DNA from: a virus
Virus record (IMG/VR): IMGVR_UViG_3300048034_000615
Coordinates: 1 to 37,929 of that record
Length of the DNA: 37,929 nt
Direction: 5' to 3' (one strand)
In this document: in pieces, positions 16,056-23,978 of the stretch
Layout: the number at the start of each line of letters is the position of its first letter
Position numbering within the stretch: the stretch's first letter is position 1
Made by a program: the position numbers and the translations under genes
The notes under the pieces: generated by a model
Database searches by the model: none
Told to the model about the DNA's origin: nothing
Seen by the model: only the letters and a program-made list of their open reading frames with translations

Positions 16056-17231
16056 ATGGCACTTTTAGTACCTAACATTGGTGAGGTAGAGTCACTTCGC
16101 TATTTGCTGAATGCTACTCATCAAATCCCTAGAAACTTAACTCTAAAGCTTTTCACATCAAACACAGACCCCGCAGAAGGTGATGTTCCTTCGGCAACTG
16201 CTTACTATGAGCCTTATGCTGATGGTAACACTAATGGTTATGGATCGGCAGTTGATACAGGTTATCCTTTAGTAGATAACAACCGTGCTGATCAATCATA
16301 TGATGCTAACTATGGTATTCTTTTGAATGGTAATCGCTGGGCGATTGCTACTGCTGGAGATCCTATTGCTTCTGGAACCGGCGCTGGAACTGCCGCTGAA
16401 TATACAATTACAGTTTCTTCTGTAACCGGAACTATTAGTGTTGGCAATCTTGTAGCAGGTACAGGAATTGGAACGGGAGCAAAAGTTTCCAGAGTTTCTG
16501 GTTCAACAATTGTTCTCACAGTTGCCAACTCTGGTGCTGTTTCTGGAACAATCAACTTTTCTGGTGGTGTAACTACTGCTACTTATCCTGAGCAAACCTT
16601 CACATTCACCGCTGCTGCTGGTAATGTTTATGGTTACTACTTGGCTCGTGCTAACAACATGCCTCTGACAATTCAGGGTGTAGTTGATGCTGCCGGTGCT
16701 TCTGCAGGAACTACCCTTACTAAGGGTGATAATACAAATCCATGTAATGGTGTTGTTGGTAATTCCTACATCACTCTTCCAAACGTCGCTTCCGTTATGG
16801 ACGACATCACAGTTGGAATGGATGTTACTGGTAACAATGGCGTTGCATCAAACACCGTTATCATTGGTATTGATCTTCTTAATAGAATTCTCTATTTGAA
16901 CAATGCTTTAATCGATAACATTCAGGTTGCTACTGACTCATCAATCACTCTTGAGTATAGTAAAGTAACTGCTACCTCTCATGGTCTGGTCGCTGGTGAT
17001 GTTATTTACATCGCACAGGGTTCAACAAACACCGGTACAGTTGCTGCTACATATACAATCTTCTCTGTAGATGATGCCAACACATTCACTACAACTCCTG
17101 CTTTGAAAGGAACGGGCGACCTTACTCTTTACAGCAGCATCATGTTTGCTGAAAGATTTACAAATGGTCCATACCCCATTCAGAACAACGGTGACCAAAT
17201 CAAGATCACGTTGAACGTCAGCCTCGACTGA
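16056..17231 (+). CDS. Cyanophage virion structural protein (391 residues)
   Basis: The N-terminus, MALLVPNIGEVESLRYLLNA followed by LTLKLFTSNTDPAE, and the C-terminus, MFAERFTNGPYPIQNNGDQI, match a structural protein type I recognise in T4-like cyanophages. Between them lie inserted beta modules: EYTITVSSVTGTISVGNLVA with a GTGIGTGAKV turn (about residues 110-170), and an HGL unit (SHGLVAGDVIYIAQG, about residues 308-350) found in other proteins of this window. No enzyme motif is present. GGAGGA nine bases before the ATG is the best Shine-Dalgarno match seen here and, with the late promoter motif, suggests an abundant virion protein. Its exact place in the particle is unknown. Confidence 0.82.
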   Translation: MALLVPNIGEVESLRYLLNATHQIPRNLTLKLFTSNTDPAEGDVPSATAYYEPYADGNTNGYGSAVDTGYPLVDNNRADQSYDANYGILLNGNRWAIATAGDPIASGTGAGTAAEYTITVSSVTGTISVGNLVAGTGIGTGAKVSRVSGSTIVLTVANSGAVSGTINFSGGVTTATYPEQTFTFTAAAGNVYGYYLARANNMPLTIQGVVDAAGASAGTTLTKGDNTNPCNGVVGNSYITLPNVASVMDDITVGMDVTGNNGVASNTVIIGIDLLNRILYLNNALIDNIQVATDSSITLEYSKVTATSHGLVAGDVIYIAQGSTNTGTVAATYTIFSVDDANTFTTTPALKGTGDLTLYSSIMFAERFTNGPYPIQNNGDQIKITLNVSLD

Positions 17232-17266
17232 TATATAGTATACAACTTTTTATTATTTGTTTTTGC

Positions 17267-17289
17267 GGGGGGATTATGTCCCCCCTTTT
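17267..17289 (+). terminator. GC-rich hairpin terminator after the 391-residue gene
   Basis: GGGGGGA (17267-17273) pairs with TCCCCCC (17279-17285) around a 5-base loop, followed by only four T (17286-17289). The stem is strong and the T-run short, so a partial terminator is likely. Confidence 0.7.
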
Positions 17290-17306
17290 AATGACAAAAA
17301 ACATTA

Positions 17307-20300
17307 ATGAATACATTTAACTACAATACATCAAGCATAAACCATTATGTAACTACGGATTTGGGATCTCTTGGAGATACTCCCACGTCCGTAGTCGATA
17401 ATGGTGAGACTGCGTATGATTTAGTAGTTTCTGGTGATTATATTGTTACTGGTGATATATTAGTTAACTTCTTCACTGAAGAAGATTATCAAGAAATTAA
17501 TTTTACTGAAACAACTTATCCGTTCGGCACGTTTAAGGTTTCCAATACTACAGACTCTGCAGCTACAGTAGTATTCGTATCGAAACCAGAACCGATCAAG
17601 TTATATCAAAAAGCAATAGTAGTTAGAAAACAAGCCTGGACCGGTTCAGGAACCCTCTTTGAGATCGCTGACGGACGCGAGAGGATGGTTGCCCCATGGA
17701 TAGGATCATCTGGACCTCTGAGGGTTTCTGGCGGCGCTGAGAGCAGCGTAACGCATAAATTTACAGAAGACTCAATTAAAACCTATGGTAGTAGCGTTGA
17801 CTATGGACTAGTCCCTGCTGCTGTAGGTTCTTCTATAGCTTATGGACCAATTAGCGATATTGTTGATGAAGGAGAATTTGATAATGGTGATATCGTATCA
17901 GGAGATGGCAGACCCTACGGGTTATTCTCACTAGAAGGATTTAATAGTAGTAATTTCAGAATTAAAGCATGGGCTGGTTCTGGTAACATTCATATCTCTG
18001 GGCAAGAAAGTTCCCAGTTAGATGAACCAACCCCACAAATCTATATTGTAAGAACATCTAAACTGACTGGTGTTGGTTTAAATATTTACAATTCAATCAA
18101 TCCAGATTCATTCACCCGAGCAACATATCAGGGAAGTGGATCACTATTTGAAATTGGTCAGAAGGACGAAAGAGCAGTATTTGTTTATAACATAAAAGAT
18201 AAAGGATCTTACATACCAGATCTTGTACTTGACACAACGTCTAGTTATGATAATACAAATAGTAATGTAGCAATCAGATCATCAGGATCAGGTATTGGAT
18301 CAAGTGGTGGATTTAATTCTACTGGATCTCATTGGATTTATACTGGTCAAAATATTAATGTTGACAGAATTTTACGACTCAATCCACTTGATGGTAGATT
18401 GTATAGTGATATCACTCTAAGTGTTATTGCAGGAACCAGTCTTAATGGGGGAGAAACACCCGATGCTAATGCTAATGAAGATCTATTAATTTCATATAGT
18501 ATTGATGGAGGACTTAATTTCACTCTGTTTGAAACTATTGATACGGAAGATGCTGAAGTTACTGGATCTACTTTTGGTCAAAAAACCATTGCCATTCCAG
18601 AAGCGGCAAAAGTTGCTGATGTAGTATTTAAAATTTATCAGAGTAATCATACTGGACAAACTTTTGATAACTGGGGTGTTGACTTAATTACATTAACGGG
18701 CGCATCAACTTTCGCTTCTGGACAAGAATACGAGTCAATCGATAATGTTAATAATGGAACTGTTGATCAATCAGCAGGAACTACTGAAAGTTATGGAAAT
18801 ATTTCTTCTCCAACAACAAATGGAATTTTAGATTATGGTCAATTAAATCCAGGACTATTTAAGTTTGGTGACATCAATATTTCGGGTGGAGATAGAGCAC
18901 ACGCAAATCCAAAAGCATACCGTGGTGGCATTCAAGTTGAAGATATCCCTTCGACAGTTAATACAACTATCCTCCCAGATGAGTTCATACCTGATTATAA
19001 TGGATCAATTAATTATAGTCGATGGTCTATTGAAGATAGCGGAACCGGTTTATCATCGCAAGGCGGATTTAATATTGGAAGGCATTTAAGGTCCACGGCG
19101 GGACAACCGAGAGAACTTGAATTCGATTTTGATACAAGATTATATAATGAAATTGCCATTACTTGTATCCGAGGAAACAATTCTAATGGTGGTGATCAAC
19201 CTGAGTCTAATGATGTTCTAAAACTTTCATACTGGAAAAATAACCTTTTTTGGTCTGAAATAAGTATTGTTCTTGCTCACGATTCTGTAGATGGAGTTAC
19301 TGAGGTAGTCCGTAATGTTATTACGATACCAGAAGAAGCTAAAAGTGAAACAACTAGATTTAAAATCCATCAAACACAAAGTTTCAATAATTTAGATAAT
19401 TATGGTATAACCAAAGTTGAGATACTTGGTGCTGTGGGTGCTCCTGCAGGATCATTTGATCTGCAACCAACATTGCTTAATGTCAATGGTAATGCTACGG
19501 TTCAGTTTGTGGAACCAGCAGCGCAAATTTATGTTGTAAATGGTTCTGGTGTTCTTACATTATCAGGCACAATGCCTGAGCAATACATTATAGGAAACTA
19601 TAATACAACTGGTTCATTCATTGCTTCCGGTCAGAATGATGAGAGAGCAGTATTTGATTACAATGATAGTTCCATTGAGGTAGTACAAGATCCTATTGAT
19701 AATGGATCTCTGTCTTCCTTTGGATCTACATCTGATTACGGTCAAGTTACTCAACCTTCTGTTGGAGAAACAAATTACGGTCAGGTAGCAGTACCATATA
19801 CCATACAACCATTTGGAAGACTATTTGAAGTTACCGGTGGAGATAGAGCACACGCAAATCCAAAAGCATATCTTGGTGCTACTGCTGAGATTAGAATTAC
19901 TGGTGGATATAGTAATCTACAATTCACTTCTCAGGCTGGTGAATCAACAGTTCTATTCAATACTTCTGGTGGGGATGCTGATAGTTTTGGTAGAATTTTC
20001 ATTGGTTCTGGTTCACTCTTCCATATTGGAGATCGTGTAGAGAAGGCAGTATATGCTTATAATAGTTCTTCAACTATAAAATATGAAGAACCAGTTGATG
20101 ATGGATTAATCACAAATAGTGCCACCCAATTTACAGACTACGGTTCTGTAGGTTCTGATTATTATCCTAATATTAATTATGGATCTGTCTTAGTTGATGG
20201 ATCAGATGTCAATCCACTCGGAAAATTATTTGAAATTGGTGGAACAGCATCCGAAGACTTCTTCCCAACATTTGCTTGGAACCGTCAAAGTCCTCCAATT

Positions 20301-23300
20301 AGGATCTTCAACGAACAGCAAGATCCTGCTGACTTTAGATTCCGTCCACATTGGAGAACTGATACTACTACAACTAATCCTCCAAAACTTAGGAATGCTC
20401 CAGATGGAGAGTTCAACACATATGCTCAGGTTAGACCTTTCATTGCATCTGGTTCACTCTTCCATATTGGAGACAAACTTGAAAGTGCAACATATGATTA
20501 TAATGAATCATCAGTAGTTGAATTCACCCCAGGTGGAGACTATGGTTCTATTACATCAGCATCGTCTGCTAATATTGATTATGGTGCTGTAACTGGTATA
20601 GTTACAGAAGGTGAATTTGATAACGGTCAATTAGTAATTACAGAAACTACACAACCTTATGTTGGATTGTTTAGTTTCCAAGGTGTTGCTTCAACATTCT
20701 TCATTCGCGGACCTTATAGTTCCAAAGAAGGTGTCATTAGGATCTTTAACGAACAGCAAGATCCTGCTGACTTTACTTTCCGTCCACATTGGAGATCACG
20801 TCCTTACGAGCAAGGAAAACTTACTGGTAATGCTGAAACACCAAGAACTAGACCCTTCATTGGTTCTGGTTCACTGTTCCATATTGGAGACAAAATTGAG
20901 AAGGCAGTATTCACATACAATAATTCTTCAATAACAATTTTTGAAACTGCTGAAGATTATCAATCTATTACATCAAATGCAACTTCAAATATTGACTATG
21001 GTGCAGTTGATGGAATTGTAACTGAAGGTGAATTTGATAATGGTCAGCTAGTAATTACCGAAACCACACAACCATACGGTCTATTTAATATTACTGGCAA
21101 TTCCGTTGATAAGTGGCATCAGTGCTTTACTAAGATTGGTAGTGGATCACTATTCTCATTCAACGGCGGAATTGAAAGAAGAACAGATGATTATCCAGAA
21201 AGCACGGTACTGTTTAACTTTACTGGTAACCTTACAGAAAGTTTCAGTAAGGGACTTTACACTGGTTCTGGTTCACTGTTCCATATTGGAGACAGAATTG
21301 AGAAGGCAGTATTCTCATATAATAATTCTTCGATTATTGCTAGTGCATCTCCTAATGAGGAGTTTGGTTTCGTTACAGATCCAAGCACTACATCAAGCGA
21401 TTATGGTTCAGTAGTAAATGCTTATCTGCCACCTAATACTGATAATGGTGATTTAATAACTCTTCCTGGAGATGAAAATCCATTCGGTCTCTTCAAAATT
21501 GCTGGTGGAGACATTGGTCACAAACAGACCTTTAGAGAATTCTCTAGCGGATCTCTGTTTGGTATTGGTAATGCTGCTGAAGCAGCAGTCTGGCAGACAC
21601 CCGAAGAAACCTTCCTCCTCAAGATGCGTGGTGGCGCAGTTGAGAAGCATGTTGAGAACTGGGTCGGATCTGGAACTATCAAATATCCAGAGGATACACC
21701 TCTTGCTCCCAATGCTGCTGTTAGATTCCGTCCACACTGGAGAGGACGTTCCTTTGAATCTCCAATTACCCTTAATGGTGTTTGTGGTGAATTCTTCCGT
21801 GGATCTTATGTTGGTAATAAATCCAATGTCAGCTTCAAAATTCTTACTCCCAATGAAGGATTTGAGTGGAGACAGTATAGACCATCACCACGTTATGTCA
21901 ACTCTGTATATGGCAAGATCGGTGGATCAGCAACAGTTGCTGGTATATCAGTATCTCAAAAAGTTAATGTTTATGGATATTATGGTGATGATAGAGATCC
22001 AGGAACTTCTGGTTCACTATTCACATTTAATAGTGCTACAGAAGTAGCTGGTTATAATCCAGTAACAGATACAGTTCTTTATACTGCTTCTGGTACTGCT
22101 GCTTCTAAATGGAATCCAGCATGGACATCACGTCCTGATGGTTCACCTAGACTTTCTGGTACTCCTGAACTTCAACTTAGATTCAACATCTTCACTAATC
22201 CTGAAGTTGAAGTATTCAAATTTGATGGCACTCCAGATCTCAAGATCACTCTTAATTATAATGGGTCTGGAACATTATTTACTACTAATGGATCTAGTGA
22301 AGTTCTTGGGTTCAATCCATCAACAGATACAGTTCTATTCAGAGCAAGTGGAAATCCAATTGTTCTGTTCTCGCTGTTACATATTGGTTCTGGATCACTA
22401 TTTGGTTTCGGATCTGCTGCAGAAGCAAGAACAATTCTTGCACCAGAAAGCACAGTTCTATTCATTCCATCTGGTTCAGGAACAGAAAACTTTGTTCGCG
22501 CACATGAAGGTTCAGGAACAAATATTGTTTCTGGAACTGTCGAAGAAACATTTACAAATGCATATCAAGGAGAGGGTTCACTCTTCAGTGCAGGAAGTGC
22601 AGCAGAAGTTACAGCAATTTCCGAAGCAGAAAGCACTGTTCTATTCAAGGCTTCTGGTGGAGAAGCAAATGCATTCGTCAGATCTGCTACTGCTGAAGGT
22701 AATGTTACTATCAGCGATAATCTGGATGAGGCATTCGCAAGACCTTATGTTGGCGAAGGTTCGCTCTTCGGATTTAATGGTGCTGCTGAAGCGGTAACAG
22801 TAGACGAAGAATCTACTGGTCTGTTTAACTTTATTGGTGATGCCAATATCGTTAGAGATAGATCTTTTGTTGGTTCTGGATCACTATTCGGTATTGGTGG
22901 AGCATCAGAAGCAAGTGTTATCTCACCTGATCTTGAAACAGGTCTGTTTGAAATTACTGGTTCTGCTGTTGGAATTAGAACTAGATCCTTTACTCCTGAT
23001 GGTGGAGAAACATTTGTTTATGGTGATGGTGGTGTAGTATCAACCAGAATTTACACTGGTAAAGGTTCACTCTTCGGAATTGGTGGTGCTACCGAATCTA
23101 CTACAACTAATCTACCACAAAATACACTTCTTTACACTGTCGAAGGACGTGGTGTTGTTACTAGAGCAAGAGATTTTGCTGGTTCTGAATCTATATTCAT
23201 TAGTGGCAATGCCCTTCCTGTTGCGGCAGTTGTATTTACCGGATCGGGAACACTCTCAACATTCAATGGTGCTGCAGAATCCAGAACAATTACTTCCGAA

Positions 23301-23705
23301 AGCACTGTCCTCTTCAAACCAAGTGGTGGTGCAACAGAAAGCTTTACTGAAGGAAATTATGATGCTTCTGGAAGCACAACAATTTCAGGTGAAGCATCTG
23401 ACATTAAGAATACTCGTAGTGAGACAGTATTTGCATATGTATCAACTAATGGTGAAGCAATCGCCCGACAGACATATGCTTACCTTGGAACTGGTACATT
23501 CTCGACATTCAATGGTGCTGCTGAAGCGAGAGCAATTGACATTGAAACACCAGTATCTGTTAATCTGTTCACTGTTGTTGGAAATAACCCAGGAAGTGTT
23601 ACTAGAGTTACTCAACCAGAAACAGCGAAGTTTGTTCTGAGTGGTGCATCTGTCAATGTTTTAAAACTGTTCAGTCCAATCAGAATATTCAGTACGATAA
23701 TATAA
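17307..23705 (+). CDS. Giant repeat-built virion protein (2,132 residues)
   Basis: An almost wholly repetitive beta protein. A GSGSLF-type unit runs from about 17643 to 23580. In the middle it takes the form GSGSLFHIGDRIEKAVF plus YNNSSI; in the last 450 residues it becomes GSGSLFGFGSAAEA plus ESTVLF. Other repeats are EGEFDNGQLVITETTQPYG, RIFNEQQDPADF with FRPHWR, and GGDRAHANPKAY. Two reelin-like modules lie at about 18277-18710 and 19030-19440. No catalytic motif, signal peptide or membrane segment is seen. It lies between proven structural genes, so a long fibre or tail-decorating protein is the likely role (inference). It starts at ATG 17307 after a GC-rich hairpin and lacks a clear ribosome binding site. 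The nearly identical DNA copies suggest growth by duplication. Confidence 0.83.
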   Translation: MNTFNYNTSSINHYVTTDLGSLGDTPTSVVDNGETAYDLVVSGDYIVTGDILVNFFTEEDYQEINFTETTYPFGTFKVSNTTDSAATVVFVSKPEPIKLYQKAIVVRKQAWTGSGTLFEIADGRERMVAPWIGSSGPLRVSGGAESSVTHKFTEDSIKTYGSSVDYGLVPAAVGSSIAYGPISDIVDEGEFDNGDIVSGDGRPYGLFSLEGFNSSNFRIKAWAGSGNIHISGQESSQLDEPTPQIYIVRTSKLTGVGLNIYNSINPDSFTRATYQGSGSLFEIGQKDERAVFVYNIKDKGSYIPDLVLDTTSSYDNTNSNVAIRSSGSGIGSSGGFNSTGSHWIYTGQNINVDRILRLNPLDGRLYSDITLSVIAGTSLNGGETPDANANEDLLISYSIDGGLNFTLFETIDTEDAEVTGSTFGQKTIAIPEAAKVADVVFKIYQSNHTGQTFDNWGVDLITLTGASTFASGQEYESIDNVNNGTVDQSAGTTESYGNISSPTTNGILDYGQLNPGLFKFGDINISGGDRAHANPKAYRGGIQVEDIPSTVNTTILPDEFIPDYNGSINYSRWSIEDSGTGLSSQGGFNIGRHLRSTAGQPRELEFDFDTRLYNEIAITCIRGNNSNGGDQPESNDVLKLSYWKNNLFWSEISIVLAHDSVDGVTEVVRNVITIPEEAKSETTRFKIHQTQSFNNLDNYGITKVEILGAVGAPAGSFDLQPTLLNVNGNATVQFVEPAAQIYVVNGSGVLTLSGTMPEQYIIGNYNTTGSFIASGQNDERAVFDYNDSSIEVVQDPIDNGSLSSFGSTSDYGQVTQPSVGETNYGQVAVPYTIQPFGRLFEVTGGDRAHANPKAYLGATAEIRITGGYSNLQFTSQAGESTVLFNTSGGDADSFGRIFIGSGSLFHIGDRVEKAVYAYNSSSTIKYEEPVDDGLITNSATQFTDYGSVGSDYYPNINYGSVLVDGSDVNPLGKLFEIGGTASEDFFPTFAWNRQSPPIRIFNEQQDPADFRFRPHWRTDTTTTNPPKLRNAPDGEFNTYAQVRPFIASGSLFHIGDKLESATYDYNESSVVEFTPGGDYGSITSASSANIDYGAVTGIVTEGEFDNGQLVITETTQPYVGLFSFQGVASTFFIRGPYSSKEGVIRIFNEQQDPADFTFRPHWRSRPYEQGKLTGNAETPRTRPFIGSGSLFHIGDKIEKAVFTYNNSSITIFETAEDYQSITSNATSNIDYGAVDGIVTEGEFDNGQLVITETTQPYGLFNITGNSVDKWHQCFTKIGSGSLFSFNGGIERRTDDYPESTVLFNFTGNLTESFSKGLYTGSGSLFHIGDRIEKAVFSYNNSSIIASASPNEEFGFVTDPSTTSSDYGSVVNAYLPPNTDNGDLITLPGDENPFGLFKIAGGDIGHKQTFREFSSGSLFGIGNAAEAAVWQTPEETFLLKMRGGAVEKHVENWVGSGTIKYPEDTPLAPNAAVRFRPHWRGRSFESPITLNGVCGEFFRGSYVGNKSNVSFKILTPNEGFEWRQYRPSPRYVNSVYGKIGGSATVAGISVSQKVNVYGYYGDDRDPGTSGSLFTFNSATEVAGYNPVTDTVLYTASGTAASKWNPAWTSRPDGSPRLSGTPELQLRFNIFTNPEVEVFKFDGTPDLKITLNYNGSGTLFTTNGSSEVLGFNPSTDTVLFRASGNPIVLFSLLHIGSGSLFGFGSAAEARTILAPESTVLFIPSGSGTENFVRAHEGSGTNIVSGTVEETFTNAYQGEGSLFSAGSAAEVTAISEAESTVLFKASGGEANAFVRSATAEGNVTISDNLDEAFARPYVGEGSLFGFNGAAEAVTVDEESTGLFNFIGDANIVRDRSFVGSGSLFGIGGASEASVISPDLETGLFEITGSAVGIRTRSFTPDGGETFVYGDGGVVSTRIYTGKGSLFGIGGATESTTTNLPQNTLLYTVEGRGVVTRARDFAGSESIFISGNALPVAAVVFTGSGTLSTFNGAAESRTITSESTVLFKPSGGATESFTEGNYDASGSTTISGEASDIKNTRSETVFAYVSTNGEAIARQTYAYLGTGTFSTFNGAAEARAIDIETPVSVNLFTVVGNNPGSVTRVTQPETAKFVLSGASVNVLKLFSPIRIFSTII
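18885..18919 (+). repeat. Exact 35-bp duplicate, copy 1
   Basis: These 35 bases, encoding GGDRAHANPKA, recur without a mismatch at 19836-19870. The copies are about 950 bases apart, and each opens an equivalent section of the giant protein, consistent with recent internal duplication or gene conversion. Confidence 0.9.
19836..19870 (+). repeat. Exact 35-bp duplicate, copy 2
   Basis: Identical to 18885-18919. Flanking sequence diverges quickly after the repeat (CGTGGTGG in copy 1, TCTTGGTG in copy 2). Confidence 0.9.
20004..21330 (+). repeat. Cluster of near-identical coding repeats in the giant protein
   Basis: Four copies of a unit encoding GSGSLFHIGD start at 20004, 20445, 20862 and 21264, spaced about 400-440 bases, with only scattered base changes. 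Two copies of an RIFNEQQDPADF/FRPHWR unit lie at about 20297-20356 and 20735-20794, and two copies of an EGEFDNGQLVITETTQPY unit at about 20608-20661 and 21022-21075. The order of units is conserved, so the array is a tandem duplication of about 420 bases. Confidence 0.85.
22263..23580 (+). repeat. C-terminal GSGSLFG/AAEA/ESTVLF repeat array
   Basis: Eight units begin at 22263, 22386, 22569, 22752, 22872, 23058, 23241 and 23487. Spacings are 123, 183, 183, 120, 186, 183 and 246 bases, so the array has a 41-residue and a 61-residue unit form. Core residues are G-x-G-S/T-L-F, then A-A-E-A/S, then E-S-T-V-L-F. Confidence 0.8.
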
Positions 23706-23712
23706 TAGTTCT

Positions 23713-23720
23713 TATAAATA
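23713..23720 (+). promoter_or_regulatory. T4-type late promoter motif
   Basis: An exact TATAAATA in the gap after the giant repeat gene, 31 bases before the ATG at 23751. It is flanked by a small TTCTT/AAGAA inverted repeat (23709-23713 and 23722-23726) that places the motif in a loop, as at 14.9 kb but much weaker. Confidence 0.62.
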
Positions 23721-23750
23721 AAAGAAGAAAAACTCCCAGTTTAATAGAAA

Positions 23751-23939
23751 ATGACAACCCAAGTACAGTTTCGTAGAGGAACTACAGCACAACATCAAAC
23801 ATTTACTGGCGCTGAAGGCGAAATCACCGTTGACACAGACAAAAAAACTGCTGTCGTTCATGACGGAGTACAACCTGGAGGACATGAGATGGCTTCTCGA
23901 ACAGCATTAGTTGCTTATTCGATAGCCATGGGTATTTGA
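23751..23939 (+). CDS. Stand-alone Mtd N-terminal-like small protein
   Basis: A 62-residue protein with the pattern QFRRGTTAQHQTFTGAEGEI then VDTDKKTAVVHDGVQPGG. This is the short N-terminal attachment fold seen in many phage fibres and in the major tropism determinant Mtd of Bordetella phage, where it anchors the fibre to the tail. Here the protein ends after that domain (MASRTALVAYSIAMGI) with no receptor-binding part. It could be an adaptor between the flanking giant proteins, or a cut-down fibre. A late promoter motif lies just upstream; the next gene follows after 39 bases with an AAGGAAA ribosome binding site of its own. Confidence 0.8.
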   Translation: MTTQVQFRRGTTAQHQTFTGAEGEITVDTDKKTAVVHDGVQPGGHEMASRTALVAYSIAMGI

Positions 23940-23978
23940 AAATTTATTATATTTAAAAATCATAAGGAAATTTAAAAA

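Noticed and set aside
20004-21330. Regularly spaced repeats that could suggest a CRISPR array
   Set aside because: The repeats are about 400 bases apart, code in frame and lie within a long gene; spacers are coding too. There are no cas genes nearby.
21472-22047. 191-codon plus-strand frame overlapping the giant repeat gene in another frame
   Set aside because: Its Leu/Gln/His-rich translation and lack of motifs are typical of an out-of-frame reading of Gly/Ser/Thr-rich DNA.
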